Shown here in pieces: positions 1 to 7,523 of a stretch of DNA of 64,000 nucleotides; positions within the stretch are counted from its first letter, which is position 1, and each line of letters starts with the position of its first letter. A program made the position numbers and the translations under genes. Below the pieces are notes generated by a model that saw nothing but the letters and a program-made list of their open reading frames with translations, was not told the DNA's origin and did no database searches. Source of the DNA: Chitinophaga varians (GTDB lineage: Bacteria > Bacteroidota > Bacteroidia > Chitinophagales > Chitinophagaceae); contig NZ_JACVFB010000001.1 of assembly GCF_014529945.1 (NCBI RefSeq), positions 1,919,273-1,983,272 of the forward strand, given 5' to 3'.

Positions 1-426
1 CATATTAGCGATATAATCTTTTGTTAATAACGCGATGGCAGCAGCCACGATGGTGATACTGGTGATGAGCTGCATCAGGTCTTTCCCGAAAAAGATGGGG
101 ATGGCTAACAGAAAGAAAGCCGTATTCATGACGGAAGTGATGCGGTTGATCCCCAGTATGAAATTATCTTTCTCCAGTGGTTTGGTGCGGTGGCGACGGG
201 TGTACCAGGACAGTATCACGAGCCATGCGATAGAAATGACGATATTGGCGCCCAGAAAAAATGACAGGGCGTTGGTTACTTTAAATAACCACTGGAACTT
301 ATCGTAAAATGCAGGATGTTCAAGGTTAAAATATACAATACCGGAATAGATCAGCAGTTTTATCACGAAGATGATCCGCTCACGGCGGTTCGTATTTTTA
401 TAGGTTTTATCGGTTACTAACATCAT
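1..426 (-). CDS. mechanosensitive ion channel (MscS-like), N-terminal part
   Basis: An open frame on the minus strand starts at ATG 426 (a second ATG is at 423) and runs off the window edge, so only the first 142 codons are visible. The visible part holds a short basic N-terminus, then three to four hydrophobic segments separated by basic loops, and ends in TKDYIAN, a sequence typical of the junction between the last membrane helix and the beta domain of MscS-family channels. These channels open under membrane tension and release solutes on osmotic downshift. The pore and C-terminal domains lie outside the window, so the family call rests on topology and this one motif. Confidence 0.6.
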   Translation of the reverse strand, partial: MMLVTDKTYKNTNRRERIIFVIKLLIYSGIVYFNLEHPAFYDKFQWLFKVTNALSFFLGANIVISIAWLVILSWYTRRHRTKPLEKDNFILGINRITSVMNTAFFLLAIPIFFGKDLMQLITSITIVAAAIALLTKDYIANM

Positions 427-498
427 AGTGGTCCCACACGCTTTCCCGCAAAAGTACAAAAGGCGTGCGGCTAAAAAAAGTGGCTTCCGGAGGAAGGC

Positions 499-759
499 CT
501 ATAGTTCTCCCATTTTGTTCAGTATTTCAGTCCAGATAATGCGGGCTATTTGTTCACTTTCCACAATACGCAGATTTCCTTCCGGGGTGTCTGTATGATC
601 TATCATGAAGGTCTGGGAATGGGGTTGAAAATCGTCCAGTACATGTTCACGGACATCAGGGATTACCTCATAAATGGTTTCATAAGCGATCCTGTTGATA
701 CTGATAGTCAGGCCGTATGGTTTTCCTTTAATCATCACCGTTATACTATGCTTTTCCAT
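499..759 (-). CDS. small hypothetical protein
   Basis: An 86-residue protein with no signal peptide or membrane segment. It begins MEKHSITVMIKGKPYG and looks like a short beta-rich N-terminus followed by an acidic helical part with several His residues. I do not recognise a family; similar short orphan proteins are common in Chitinophaga-type genomes. It stands alone between the channel gene and the basic H1-like protein, and a hairpin terminator lies just upstream of its start, so it probably has its own promoter. Confidence 0.55.
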   Translation of the reverse strand: MEKHSITVMIKGKPYGLTISINRIAYETIYEVIPDVREHVLDDFQPHSQTFMIDHTDTPEGNLRIVESEQIARIIWTEILNKMGEL

Positions 760-811
760 ACAAACTGGTTTTGATCCACTATTAAGAGGGCAATAGGTAT
801 GCCATATAAAA

Positions 812-838
812 AGACCGGTGACACTTGGTTACCGGTCT
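812..838 (-). terminator. rho-independent terminator
   Basis: Inverted repeat AGACCGGT ... ACCGGTCT (812-819 and 831-838), with A residues on the left and T residues on the right, so it can work in both directions. On the minus strand it follows the stop of the basic H1-like gene at 876. Confidence 0.75.
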
Positions 839-875
839 CTTTTTGTATATAAACAGAAGGATAAAACGGTCTGTT

Positions 876-1328
876 TCAGGCAGTGGCCATAGCACGGCGT
901 CTGGTGGTTTTCTTACGTGCGGTAGCGCCTTTTTTGGCGGTAGATTTTTTAACAGATGTTTTACGGTGCGTCGTCTTTTTTGCTGCGGTTGCTCTTTTGG
1001 CAGTTGTCTTTTTGGCAGCTGTTTTCTTCGCAGCAGTACGCTTAGCAGTCGTTCTTTTTGCGGTTGCCTTTTTAGCCGTAGTTTTCTTCGCAGCCGCTTT
1101 TTTGGGTGCTGCTTTTTTTGCGGCAGCTTTCCGGGTAGTTGTTTTTTTAGCTGCGGCTTTTTTGGGGACCTTAGCGCCTTCCTTTCTTGCTTCAGACAAT
1201 CCGATGGCGATTGCCTGTTTGGGGCTTGTTACTTTTTTTCCGCTTCGGCCACTTTTAAGTTTGCCTTCGTGCATCTCATGCATGGATTTTTCCACTTTCT
1301 CCTGAGACTTCCTGGAATACTTTGCCAT
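876..1328 (-). CDS. DUF6496-type protein with histone H1-like Lys/Ala tail
   Basis: The start chosen is ATG 1328 ([16 protein letters not shown]), because the 29 codons that could extend it are hydrophobic and unlike the family. The protein has 150 residues. Residues 1-60 form a compact domain found in many Bacteroidota proteins, with the motif [19 protein letters not shown]. From about residue 62 to the end it is almost pure Lys, Ala, Thr and Arg in AAKK/TAKK repeats, like the C-terminal tail of eukaryotic H1 and of bacterial HU-type nucleoid proteins. DNA binding and nucleoid compaction are inferred from composition. Repetitive DNA here also creates long false frames on the other strand. 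A terminator follows at 812-838. Confidence 0.75.
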   Translation of the reverse strand: MAKYSRKSQEKVEKSMHEMHEGKLKSGRSGKKVTSPKQAIAIGLSEARKEGAKVPKKAAAKKTTTRKAAAKKAAPKKAAAKKTTAKKATAKRTTAKRTAAKKTAAKKTTAKRATAAKKTTHRKTSVKKSTAKKGATARKKTTRRRAMATA

Positions 1329-1596
1329 GATTTGAAGATTTAAATGGGTTAAAAAAAGAAGTAACAGGTGTAAACGAAACAAATTATACGCCAGCTGACA
1401 GCGGTCATAATCCATCGGAAATATGGGGAAAGGAGGCTAAAACTGTGTTAAAAATTCTATGCATTGTGGAACGAATTGCCCCATCAACCCATGCAGGGGA
1501 GCTCTAAAACGCCTGTACACGGCAATTCGGCCGGTGGCATGTATATTGATCGAGTTCTACGCAATATTGTTCACTAAACTATTAAAATCCAGGATT

Positions 1597-1920
1597 ATGG
1601 AACACATCAGGTATCAACAACTCGCACCGAGTGCCGAGAACCACGAGAAGAGTCCAATAGACAAACCCAAACACAGCAAACGGGGATTTGCATCCATGGA
1701 CCCTGAACAACAACGTGCTATTTCGAGGGAAGGTGGCAGGGCTGCCCATCAGCAGGGTGTTGCCCACAAATTTACCTCCGAAGAAGCCCGTGCGGCCGGT
1801 AAAAAAGGTGGCGAGGCAGTTAGTCGCAACCGCGAACACATGGCGGCAATAGGCAGAAAAGGTGGCACCAACCGCGGTAAAAAGAAGAATAATGCGACCA
1901 CTGAAGAAAATAACTTCTAA
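1597..1920 (+). CDS. KGG-motif stress-type protein
   Basis: Start at ATG 1597 with AGGA five bases upstream; the frame is open further upstream, but that part looks like untranslated sequence. The 107-residue, very hydrophilic protein has three copies of a motif with G-G/K-G-G turns: GFASMDPEQQRAISREGGRA, KFTSEEARAAGKKGGEA and NREHMAAIGRKGGT. This is the repeat of the KGG family, which includes GsiB and other general-stress and desiccation-related proteins. No enzyme activity is expected; a protective, hydrophilin-like role is inferred from the family. It is divergent from the H1-like gene, with 268 bp between them in which I saw no clear promoter consensus. Confidence 0.75.
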   Translation: MEHIRYQQLAPSAENHEKSPIDKPKHSKRGFASMDPEQQRAISREGGRAAHQQGVAHKFTSEEARAAGKKGGEAVSRNREHMAAIGRKGGTNRGKKKNNATTEENNF

Positions 1921-2033
1921 TGAATTGAGGGATGGCGGAACGTGAATGGGATTCTCAGCTCAAAATTCGCCTTTCGTCATCCGCAATTCGTCATAATTCT
2001 TCTTATATTTAGCATAACCATCAAATCTAAGTT

Positions 2034-2396
2034 ATGCTAGTACTGGCCAAGTTCCTGATCGCATTCGTCATGCTGGAACACCTCTACATCATGTGGTTCG
2101 AAATGTTTGCCTGGACCACCAAAGGGCCTAAAATTTTCCAGAAATTCCCCAAAGCACTATTCCCTGCCACCAAACCACTCGCTGCCAACCAGGGTCTTTA
2201 CAATGGCTTTCTGGCTGCAGGATTGTGTTGGTCATTGCTCATTACGGACCCGGAATGGGCGCGGCATGTTGCGGTCTTTTTTCTCGGCTGCGTGGCGGTA
2301 GCCGGTATCTATGGCGCGCTGACGGCCGAGAAAAAGATCTTCCTGGTACAGGCGTTACCTGCACTGGTGGCCCTGATATTGCTTCACCTGGCGTAA
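2034..2396 (+). CDS. DUF1304 family integral membrane protein
   Basis: A 120-residue protein with four predicted membrane helices. It shows the family pattern of a first helix containing EHLYIMWFEM, a central NQGLYNGFLAAGL segment, and a last helix near the C-terminus. DUF1304 proteins are small inner-membrane proteins without a proven function. A TATATTTA box (2004-2011), one base from the Bacteroidota -7 consensus, lies upstream. The next gene starts 12 bp downstream, so the two are probably co-transcribed. Confidence 0.85.
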   Translation: MLVLAKFLIAFVMLEHLYIMWFEMFAWTTKGPKIFQKFPKALFPATKPLAANQGLYNGFLAAGLCWSLLITDPEWARHVAVFFLGCVAVAGIYGALTAEKKIFLVQALPALVALILLHLA

Positions 2397-2408
2397 ACTG
2401 ACACTCTA

Positions 2409-2816
2409 ATGATCGACGAAGCAGATATCAGGATTGGCAATTATGTCGCTTATTTTGACTATAACATGGAGGAATCAGTCTTCGCAGTGGAAGGGATCCT
2501 GGACGGTTATATCTACAATTCCGGATTGCCCAGGAGCAAGATTTCCTGCGAAAAGGCCAACCCCGTACTACTGGACCTCTATCAGCTGATCAAATTTGAC
2601 TTCATCCGCGGCGTACCGGAGGAAGGGGAAGATGAAAACATCTATTCCCTGAAATACAACCGCCTCAATAGCCTGCATATCCGCCATGAAAACGGCTGCT
2701 TTCAACCGGTAACGGAATCACCCAACGGCTTTGTGCCCTATGGACGCCCGCTGGTACATGTACATCAGCTGCAAAACCTGTTTCATGCCCTCAGCCGCGA
2801 TGAACTAACCCTGTGA
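2409..2816 (+). CDS. conserved hypothetical protein
   Basis: A 135-residue soluble, acidic protein starting MIDEADIRIGNYVAYF. The N-terminal half resembles small Bacteroidota proteins that begin with an IRIGN(W/Y)V strand and continue with beta hairpins. The end contains VHQLQNLFHAL, a pattern also common in that group. No catalytic motif is visible. It follows the DUF1304 gene closely, and its last 12 bases overlap the end of the convergent lipid kinase gene. Function unknown. Confidence 0.6.
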   Translation: MIDEADIRIGNYVAYFDYNMEESVFAVEGILDGYIYNSGLPRSKISCEKANPVLLDLYQLIKFDFIRGVPEEGEDENIYSLKYNRLNSLHIRHENGCFQPVTESPNGFVPYGRPLVHVHQLQNLFHALSRDELTL

Positions 2817-3707
2817 TCCTGACGACGGCACAAAAACAGCGAGCGCGCGAGGGACCACCTCAGCTGTCACTTCGTTCACTTTTCCCATATACTCGCCATC
2901 GATCTGAAACTCGGCCTTTTTGGGCGTATGGATGTACACCTTCCTCGCCCGGATGATCTCCGTCTTATGGGGGTTGAACGGGCGGCGGACAAACAACATT
3001 TTCAGCGTCTCCAGCAGGGAAATCTTTTTCACCAGCACCACCTCAAAGATACCGTCACTCAGATCGCTGACAGGATTGATGCAGGCCCCGGTGCCATATT
3101 TGCCGGCGTTGGCCAGTACAATCATAAATGCCTCCCGGGACACCTGGTCAGCTCCGTTGTCTATTTCCACGGCAAACCGCTGACGGTACCAGAACGTTTT
3201 CAGCACCACCCGCGCATAACCGGTCATGCCCCTCACGCCTGACCGTTGAAAATACTTCACCAGCAAGGCATTCAGCCCGATATCACTCAGATGGATGGAT
3301 ATCTCCCGGCCATTGATGCGTATCACGTCTATTTTCCGCACATGTGCCTGTAATATCAGGTCCAGCGCTGCCTCCCACGACTCGGGGATGCACAGGTCGC
3401 GCGCCATGCCATTCGCCGAACCCGCCGGCAGGATACCTAACGGAATATCGCTGTTCAACAAACAGGTGGCCACCATTTTTACCGTGCCGTCGCCACCTGC
3501 CGCCACAACGCCGTCCCATCCGCCTTCGCGCAACAGCTGCTGCAGGCGCGCTTCGTCCGCTGTAGGATTGCCCGTCAGCAACAGCAATTCTCCCCGGACG
3601 TTGGACCGGTGCGCGAGAAAACGTTGGACTGCTTCTTGCGGGGCAACTTTCCGGGCAGCTCCCGAAGCGGGATTAATGACAAATAATAAACTTAACTTCT
3701 TTTCCAT
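2805..3707 (-). CDS. diacylglycerol kinase family lipid kinase (YegS-like)
   Basis: The start at ATG 3707 (MEKKLSLLFVINPASG) matches the family N-terminus; ATG 3719 is an alternative adding four residues. The roughly 300-residue protein has the nucleotide-binding motifs of the DAGK/YegS fold: NPASG near residue 12, GGDGT near 70, and LGILPAGSANGMARDL near 95. The C-terminal domain ends with the IDGE motif. Such enzymes phosphorylate diacylglycerol or related lipids at the membrane with ATP and Mg2+. It is head-to-head with the App1-type phosphatase, so a lipid kinase and a candidate lipid phosphatase share one control region. Confidence 0.85.
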   Translation of the reverse strand: MEKKLSLLFVINPASGAARKVAPQEAVQRFLAHRSNVRGELLLLTGNPTADEARLQQLLREGGWDGVVAAGGDGTVKMVATCLLNSDIPLGILPAGSANGMARDLCIPESWEAALDLILQAHVRKIDVIRINGREISIHLSDIGLNALLVKYFQRSGVRGMTGYARVVLKTFWYRQRFAVEIDNGADQVSREAFMIVLANAGKYGTGACINPVSDLSDGIFEVVLVKKISLLETLKMLFVRRPFNPHKTEIIRARKVYIHTPKKAEFQIDGEYMGKVNEVTAEVVPRALAVFVPSSGSQG

Positions 3708-3791
3708 TTTCAGTAGCATGATATGCATCCATCCGGCAAATACAAATATGACGCCGCAAAAGACAGTCGCCCCCGGCGATGGTGGGCGCGT

Positions 3792-4787
3792 ATGGGCATC
3801 AACACCGCCACGGTGGTAAAAGTATATCATGGATACGGCCACGAAGGCGAGTTACAGGTATTTGGACATGTGCTCTCCCGCAGCCCCGTTACGGAGGGGC
3901 GTACCCGTTATCACCTGCTGGGCAATATATGGGCGTTGCTCCGCCTGTTCATGGTAAAGCCCAAGCCCCATGCAGCGGTACAGCTGCTGTGGCAAGACCG
4001 CACCATCCACACACAAACAGCAGAAGACGGCTTTTTCCATTTTCAGTGGAAACCCGAATACCCCACTCCTGCCGGCTGGCACAGGGTAACGGTCACGCAT
4101 ACACAAAACGGGGAAAATATCGCCGAAGGCACCGGTGAGGTGTATATTCCCCATCGTACCCAGTTTGGCTGCATCTCAGATATTGATGATACTTTCCTTA
4201 TCTCCCACTCGGAACATGTATTCAGAAAACTGAAAGTGCTCCTTACCCATAACGCCGCCAGCAGGCGCCCTTTTGATGGCGCCGTGCGCCACTATCAGCT
4301 GCTCAGCCACGGACATACCGTACCGCCTATCCCCAACCCGTTCTTCTACGTGTCCAGCAGTGAATGGAACCTGTACGATTACATCCGGGAGTTCTCGGAC
4401 ACCTGGCGGCTGCCACAAGGGGTTTATCTGCTTAGTCAACTGAAATTATTCTCCCAACTGCTGAAAACAGGCCGGGGGAAACATCATACCAAATTCACCC
4501 GTATAGCCCGTATACTGGAGAGTTACCCTCATATGCCCTTTGTATTATTGGGAGATGATACCCAGCAAGACCCCTATATTTATGAGGCCATTGCCCGGCA
4601 CTTTCCACGACGGATCATCAGCGTATACCTGCGGCACCTCTCCGATGAAAAGAAACCGGAAGTACAGGCTGTCGTTCGTAGTCTGGAGGCATTGGGGATT
4701 GCGTGCTGTTATTTCAGGCACAGTGAAGAGGCGATAGCGCATTCCCGCCGGATGGGGCTTGTGGCGCCGTTGCCGGCATCCTGGTAA
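3792..4787 (+). CDS. App1-type phosphatidate phosphatase-like protein (DUF2183)
   Basis: The start is uncertain: ATG 3792 (MGINTATVVKVYHGYGH) fits the family, while ATG 3723 would add 23 poorly conserved residues and leave almost no room for promoters. The protein has an N-terminal beta-rich part with KVYHGYGHEGELQVFGHV, then a HAD-like catalytic domain. DIDDT is the DxDxT nucleophile motif, and GDDTQQDPYIY corresponds to the conserved acidic motif that ends the active site. Homologous yeast App1 is a Mg2+-dependent phosphatidate phosphatase; the substrate here is inferred. It lacks a membrane segment. Its 3' end overlaps the convergent methyltransferase gene by 74 bp. Confidence 0.8.
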   Translation: MGINTATVVKVYHGYGHEGELQVFGHVLSRSPVTEGRTRYHLLGNIWALLRLFMVKPKPHAAVQLLWQDRTIHTQTAEDGFFHFQWKPEYPTPAGWHRVTVTHTQNGENIAEGTGEVYIPHRTQFGCISDIDDTFLISHSEHVFRKLKVLLTHNAASRRPFDGAVRHYQLLSHGHTVPPIPNPFFYVSSSEWNLYDYIREFSDTWRLPQGVYLLSQLKLFSQLLKTGRGKHHTKFTRIARILESYPHMPFVLLGDDTQQDPYIYEAIARHFPRRIISVYLRHLSDEKKPEVQAVVRSLEALGIACCYFRHSEEAIAHSRRMGLVAPLPASW

Positions 4788-5682
4788 CAACGGTACCGGA
4801 AAACTGCGCGGTGACCGGCGTTGTGCTAACCGTAAATTCCTCCGGAGACAGGTATTTCTCCACCATGGGCAGCGACGGCGCATAGTGATAACGACCGCCG
4901 GGGCGCAGTGCCCGCAGTATTTCCATGTATTTGACGGCATACCGCGCGCAATCAGGACTATTGCGGTGATGATGATGCAGAAAATGATTGGAGAAAGAAA
5001 GATTGGAGACGATGGTGCCCCAGGAACCTGCCGGCAGCACGAAGTCCAGCCAGTCGCCGGCTTTCAGGTAAACCTCCGGAGATGCAATAAACCTGTCCAC
5101 CCCATAAGCTGCGATGCCCTGTTGACGCAGCAGGCGTACCAGTGCGGCCTGAGGACCACAACCAATATCCAGTACTGGTCCCATCAGTGTGGCCGGGTCC
5201 AGCCGCAGCACGTTCAGCTGCAAAGCGGCCGCATATTCGGCACAAACAACCGGTTCCAATTGAGCGCCGGCATTCGCGTAATGTGTTTCCAAAAAAGGAT
5301 GGGTGCGTTGCAGCCACCGCTGTAGCCGTTTGGTATGCCGGGCGGTCAACTGTGCTTCCCGGAAACAGCCGATGGAAGCGGCGGTCACCATATCCTCCAC
5401 CAAAGCGGTATATACTTCCCGCAGCGCGTTGGTGTTGGCTGTCGCCATATCAAAATACTGATTCACCGCACAGAAGGTGCGACGGGCGCTGTTTGTCAGA
5501 TAGTCCACCACGGCCGTTGCCTTGTCAGCGTCACGAAGCGCCAATATCTCCGGCGCACCGTCTGTCGTCAGGCGACGGGTGACATCGGTCCAGGCAATGT
5601 CATTTCCCGGATAAAAGAAATTATGTCGGGCATGTTGCTGATACTGACAGTCAATACTCTGGCGGATAAGGGCGGAGATCAT
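4714..5682 (-). CDS. class I SAM-dependent methyltransferase
   Basis: Start at ATG 5682 (MISALIRQS), because upstream codons run into the terminator of the neighbouring operon. The 322-residue protein has a helical N-terminal half of about 170 residues. It is followed by a Rossmann methyltransferase domain with motif I VLDIGCGPQAAL near residue 180, an acidic end of beta 2 (YGVDRF), and a motif IV-like segment GTIVSNLSFSNHF. The substrate is not evident. The C-terminal residues are encoded in sequence antisense to the end of the App1-type gene, a 74-bp convergent overlap that may reflect recent 3' extension of one of the two genes. Confidence 0.75.
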   Translation of the reverse strand: MISALIRQSIDCQYQQHARHNFFYPGNDIAWTDVTRRLTTDGAPEILALRDADKATAVVDYLTNSARRTFCAVNQYFDMATANTNALREVYTALVEDMVTAASIGCFREAQLTARHTKRLQRWLQRTHPFLETHYANAGAQLEPVVCAEYAAALQLNVLRLDPATLMGPVLDIGCGPQAALVRLLRQQGIAAYGVDRFIASPEVYLKAGDWLDFVLPAGSWGTIVSNLSFSNHFLHHHHRNSPDCARYAVKYMEILRALRPGGRYHYAPSLPMVEKYLSPEEFTVSTTPVTAQFSGTVVTRMPATAPQAPSGGNALSPLHCA

Positions 5683-5706
5683 ACGGCGAAGATACAGCAA
5701 AAAAAA

Positions 5707-5732
5707 GCAGTCAGGCCGGTAAGCCTGACTGC
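5707..5732 (-). terminator. rho-independent terminator of the ABC exporter operon
   Basis: A perfect 10-bp stem GCAGTCAGGC / GCCTGACTGC with a 6-base loop. On the minus strand it is followed by eight T residues. It lies 36 bp after the stop of the second ABC subunit. Confidence 0.9.
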
Positions 5733-5768
5733 CTTTCAAACAATTAACGATGACGTATATACGAAAAA

Positions 5769-7523
5769 TCAGTGGCGGTTGCCGTGCATTAGCTGGTCTA
5801 CCACCTGATGGAAGGAACCGGCATTGGTAACGGCGCCGTCATTGACGAAAAATATTTCATCGGCATTTTCGATGGTATTGAGGCGATGCGCGATAATCAC
5901 CCGGGTAGTGCTGGCGGGCAAGTTATCGAGTATTTCTCCCAGCAGCTTTTCGGTTACCGTATCGATGTTGGCCGTCGCCTCGTCCAGTATCAGGAGATCG
6001 GGTTTGCGCAGTACGGCCCGCATGAAGGCAATGAGTTGTTTTTGTCCGAGGCTCACGCCCTCTCCCGCCGACTGTACCGGCGTTTCCAGTCCGTTCTCAA
6101 ACAGGCCCAATAACTTGCCCAGATTGGCTGCACGGATCACTTCCTCCAGCTGTTCGATAGTATAGTTTTCATATGCTTCGTTACCATACAGGATATTCTC
6201 CCTGACCGTGCCGGTGAACAGGACGGGGTCCTGCAAAATAAACCCGATACGGCGGGTGCGTTCGGCCGGATTGTAAGAGCGGATATCCTTTCCATCGAGC
6301 AGTACCTGGCCTTTCACCGGGTCGTACAGGCGTGCTATCAGCGAGGCAGTGGTAGTTTTACCGCCACCGGTAGGCCCTACCAGGGCGTATGTTTTTCCTT
6401 TCTCCAGACGGAGATTGATATTGTGGAGGATTTCCCTGCCTTCATCGTAACCGAAATGCACCTGTTTCATTTCCAGCAGTGGCGCAGCTTCCTGTCTGGT
6501 ATGATCGTCGATGGTCCCCATATTGTTTTCCAGCACCAGTATTTCTGAAATACGTTCCCATCCGGCCATGGCTGTCTGGAAGTTGGCCCACAGTGAGGCC
6601 AGCTGCCGCAGCGGGCTGTAGAAGTAGTTAGCATAGGCGATGTAGCTGACCAGCAGGCCGAGCGTAAAGGAGCCTGTACTGATCAGGTGCACGCCATATA
6701 CCAGGATCAGCAGCTGTGCCGCACTGGCCATCAGGCTGTAAAACGGCAGGAATATGTTATTGGCAATCCCCATCGCCGTAGCCGACGTATAGTTTTTCTG
6801 ATTGGCCTCGTTAAAACGCTGCATGAAGTAGTCGCGGCGGCCGAAAGCCACCACCACTTTGAAATTGCTGAGACTTTCCTGAATTTCCGCACTGAGTCCG
6901 CCCACCGTTTTCAGGTTGGCGGCATTTTTCTTTTTCACCCAGGGAGATAACAGCCGGGTAAAAATCAGGGACAGCAATGCCGGCAGGAGTGCCAATGCAC
7001 CGAGCTTAATATTCAATGCCAACAGGAAGATACCGGCGCCGGTCATGGAGATGATGCTACCCACGAACTGCATCAGCGCCTGCGAAAAAAACTGGTTGAG
7101 TTTATCCGTGTCATTGTTCACCCGGGAGATCAGATCACCCGCCTTGTTCTGGTTGAAAAAGGCTACCGGTAATTGTTGCAGCTTATGAAAAACCGCATTG
7201 CGCAGGGTGTAAAGCGTACGTTGCCCCACCGTGCCCATGAGTTTTGTTTGCAGGTAGTTAATGCCGAAAGCCGCCAGATAAACGACCAGCAGCACTCCGG
7301 AATAAACCAGCACGCCGTGATACTGTTTATGCATCACATAGGTATCGATGACATAGGCCGTCAGCAAAGGGCCTACCAGGTTCAGGCCTGAGTTGCCTAC
7401 GGTTGCCAGCAATGCCACTGCCAGTTTACTTCTTTCATGGGAGATCAGCTGCAACAGGCCTTTAAAGGCGGTATAGTTAGACACGCCTTTTCCCGTAACA
7501 GGTTTATTAAGATTGTAATTCAT
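5769..7523 (-). CDS. ABC exporter, ATP-binding/permease subunit 2
   Basis: Start at ATG 7523 (MNYNLNKP), 17 bp inside the end of the upstream ABC gene, which suggests translational coupling. About 584 residues: six membrane helices in the first 320 residues (type IV exporter fold), then a nucleotide-binding domain. Walker A is GPTGGGKTT, the Q-loop is ILQDPVLF, Walker B is LLILDEATANID with the catalytic Glu, and the H-loop is IIAHRLNT. The signature is non-canonical: VSLGQKQ instead of LSGGQ. With the partner subunit this gives one full and one degenerate ATP site, the arrangement of heterodimeric exporters. The substrate is unknown; drugs or lipids are typical for the family. Confidence 0.92.
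   Translation of the reverse strand: MNYNLNKPVTGKGVSNYTAFKGLLQLISHERSKLAVALLATVGNSGLNLVGPLLTAYVIDTYVMHKQYHGVLVYSGVLLVVYLAAFGINYLQTKLMGTVGQRTLYTLRNAVFHKLQQLPVAFFNQNKAGDLISRVNNDTDKLNQFFSQALMQFVGSIISMTGAGIFLLALNIKLGALALLPALLSLIFTRLLSPWVKKKNAANLKTVGGLSAEIQESLSNFKVVVAFGRRDYFMQRFNEANQKNYTSATAMGIANNIFLPFYSLMASAAQLLILVYGVHLISTGSFTLGLLVSYIAYANYFYSPLRQLASLWANFQTAMAGWERISEILVLENNMGTIDDHTRQEAAPLLEMKQVHFGYDEGREILHNINLRLEKGKTYALVGPTGGGKTTTASLIARLYDPVKGQVLLDGKDIRSYNPAERTRRIGFILQDPVLFTGTVRENILYGNEAYENYTIEQLEEVIRAANLGKLLGLFENGLETPVQSAGEGVSLGQKQLIAFMRAVLRKPDLLILDEATANIDTVTEKLLGEILDNLPASTTRVIIAHRLNTIENADEIFFVNDGAVTNAGSFHQVVDQLMHGNRH

Noticed and set aside
825..1343. Two long plus-strand frames rich in Cys/Phe or Ala/Val opposite the H1-like gene
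   Set aside because: They arise from the Lys/Ala codon repeats read in antisense; composition is abnormal and no start signal is present.
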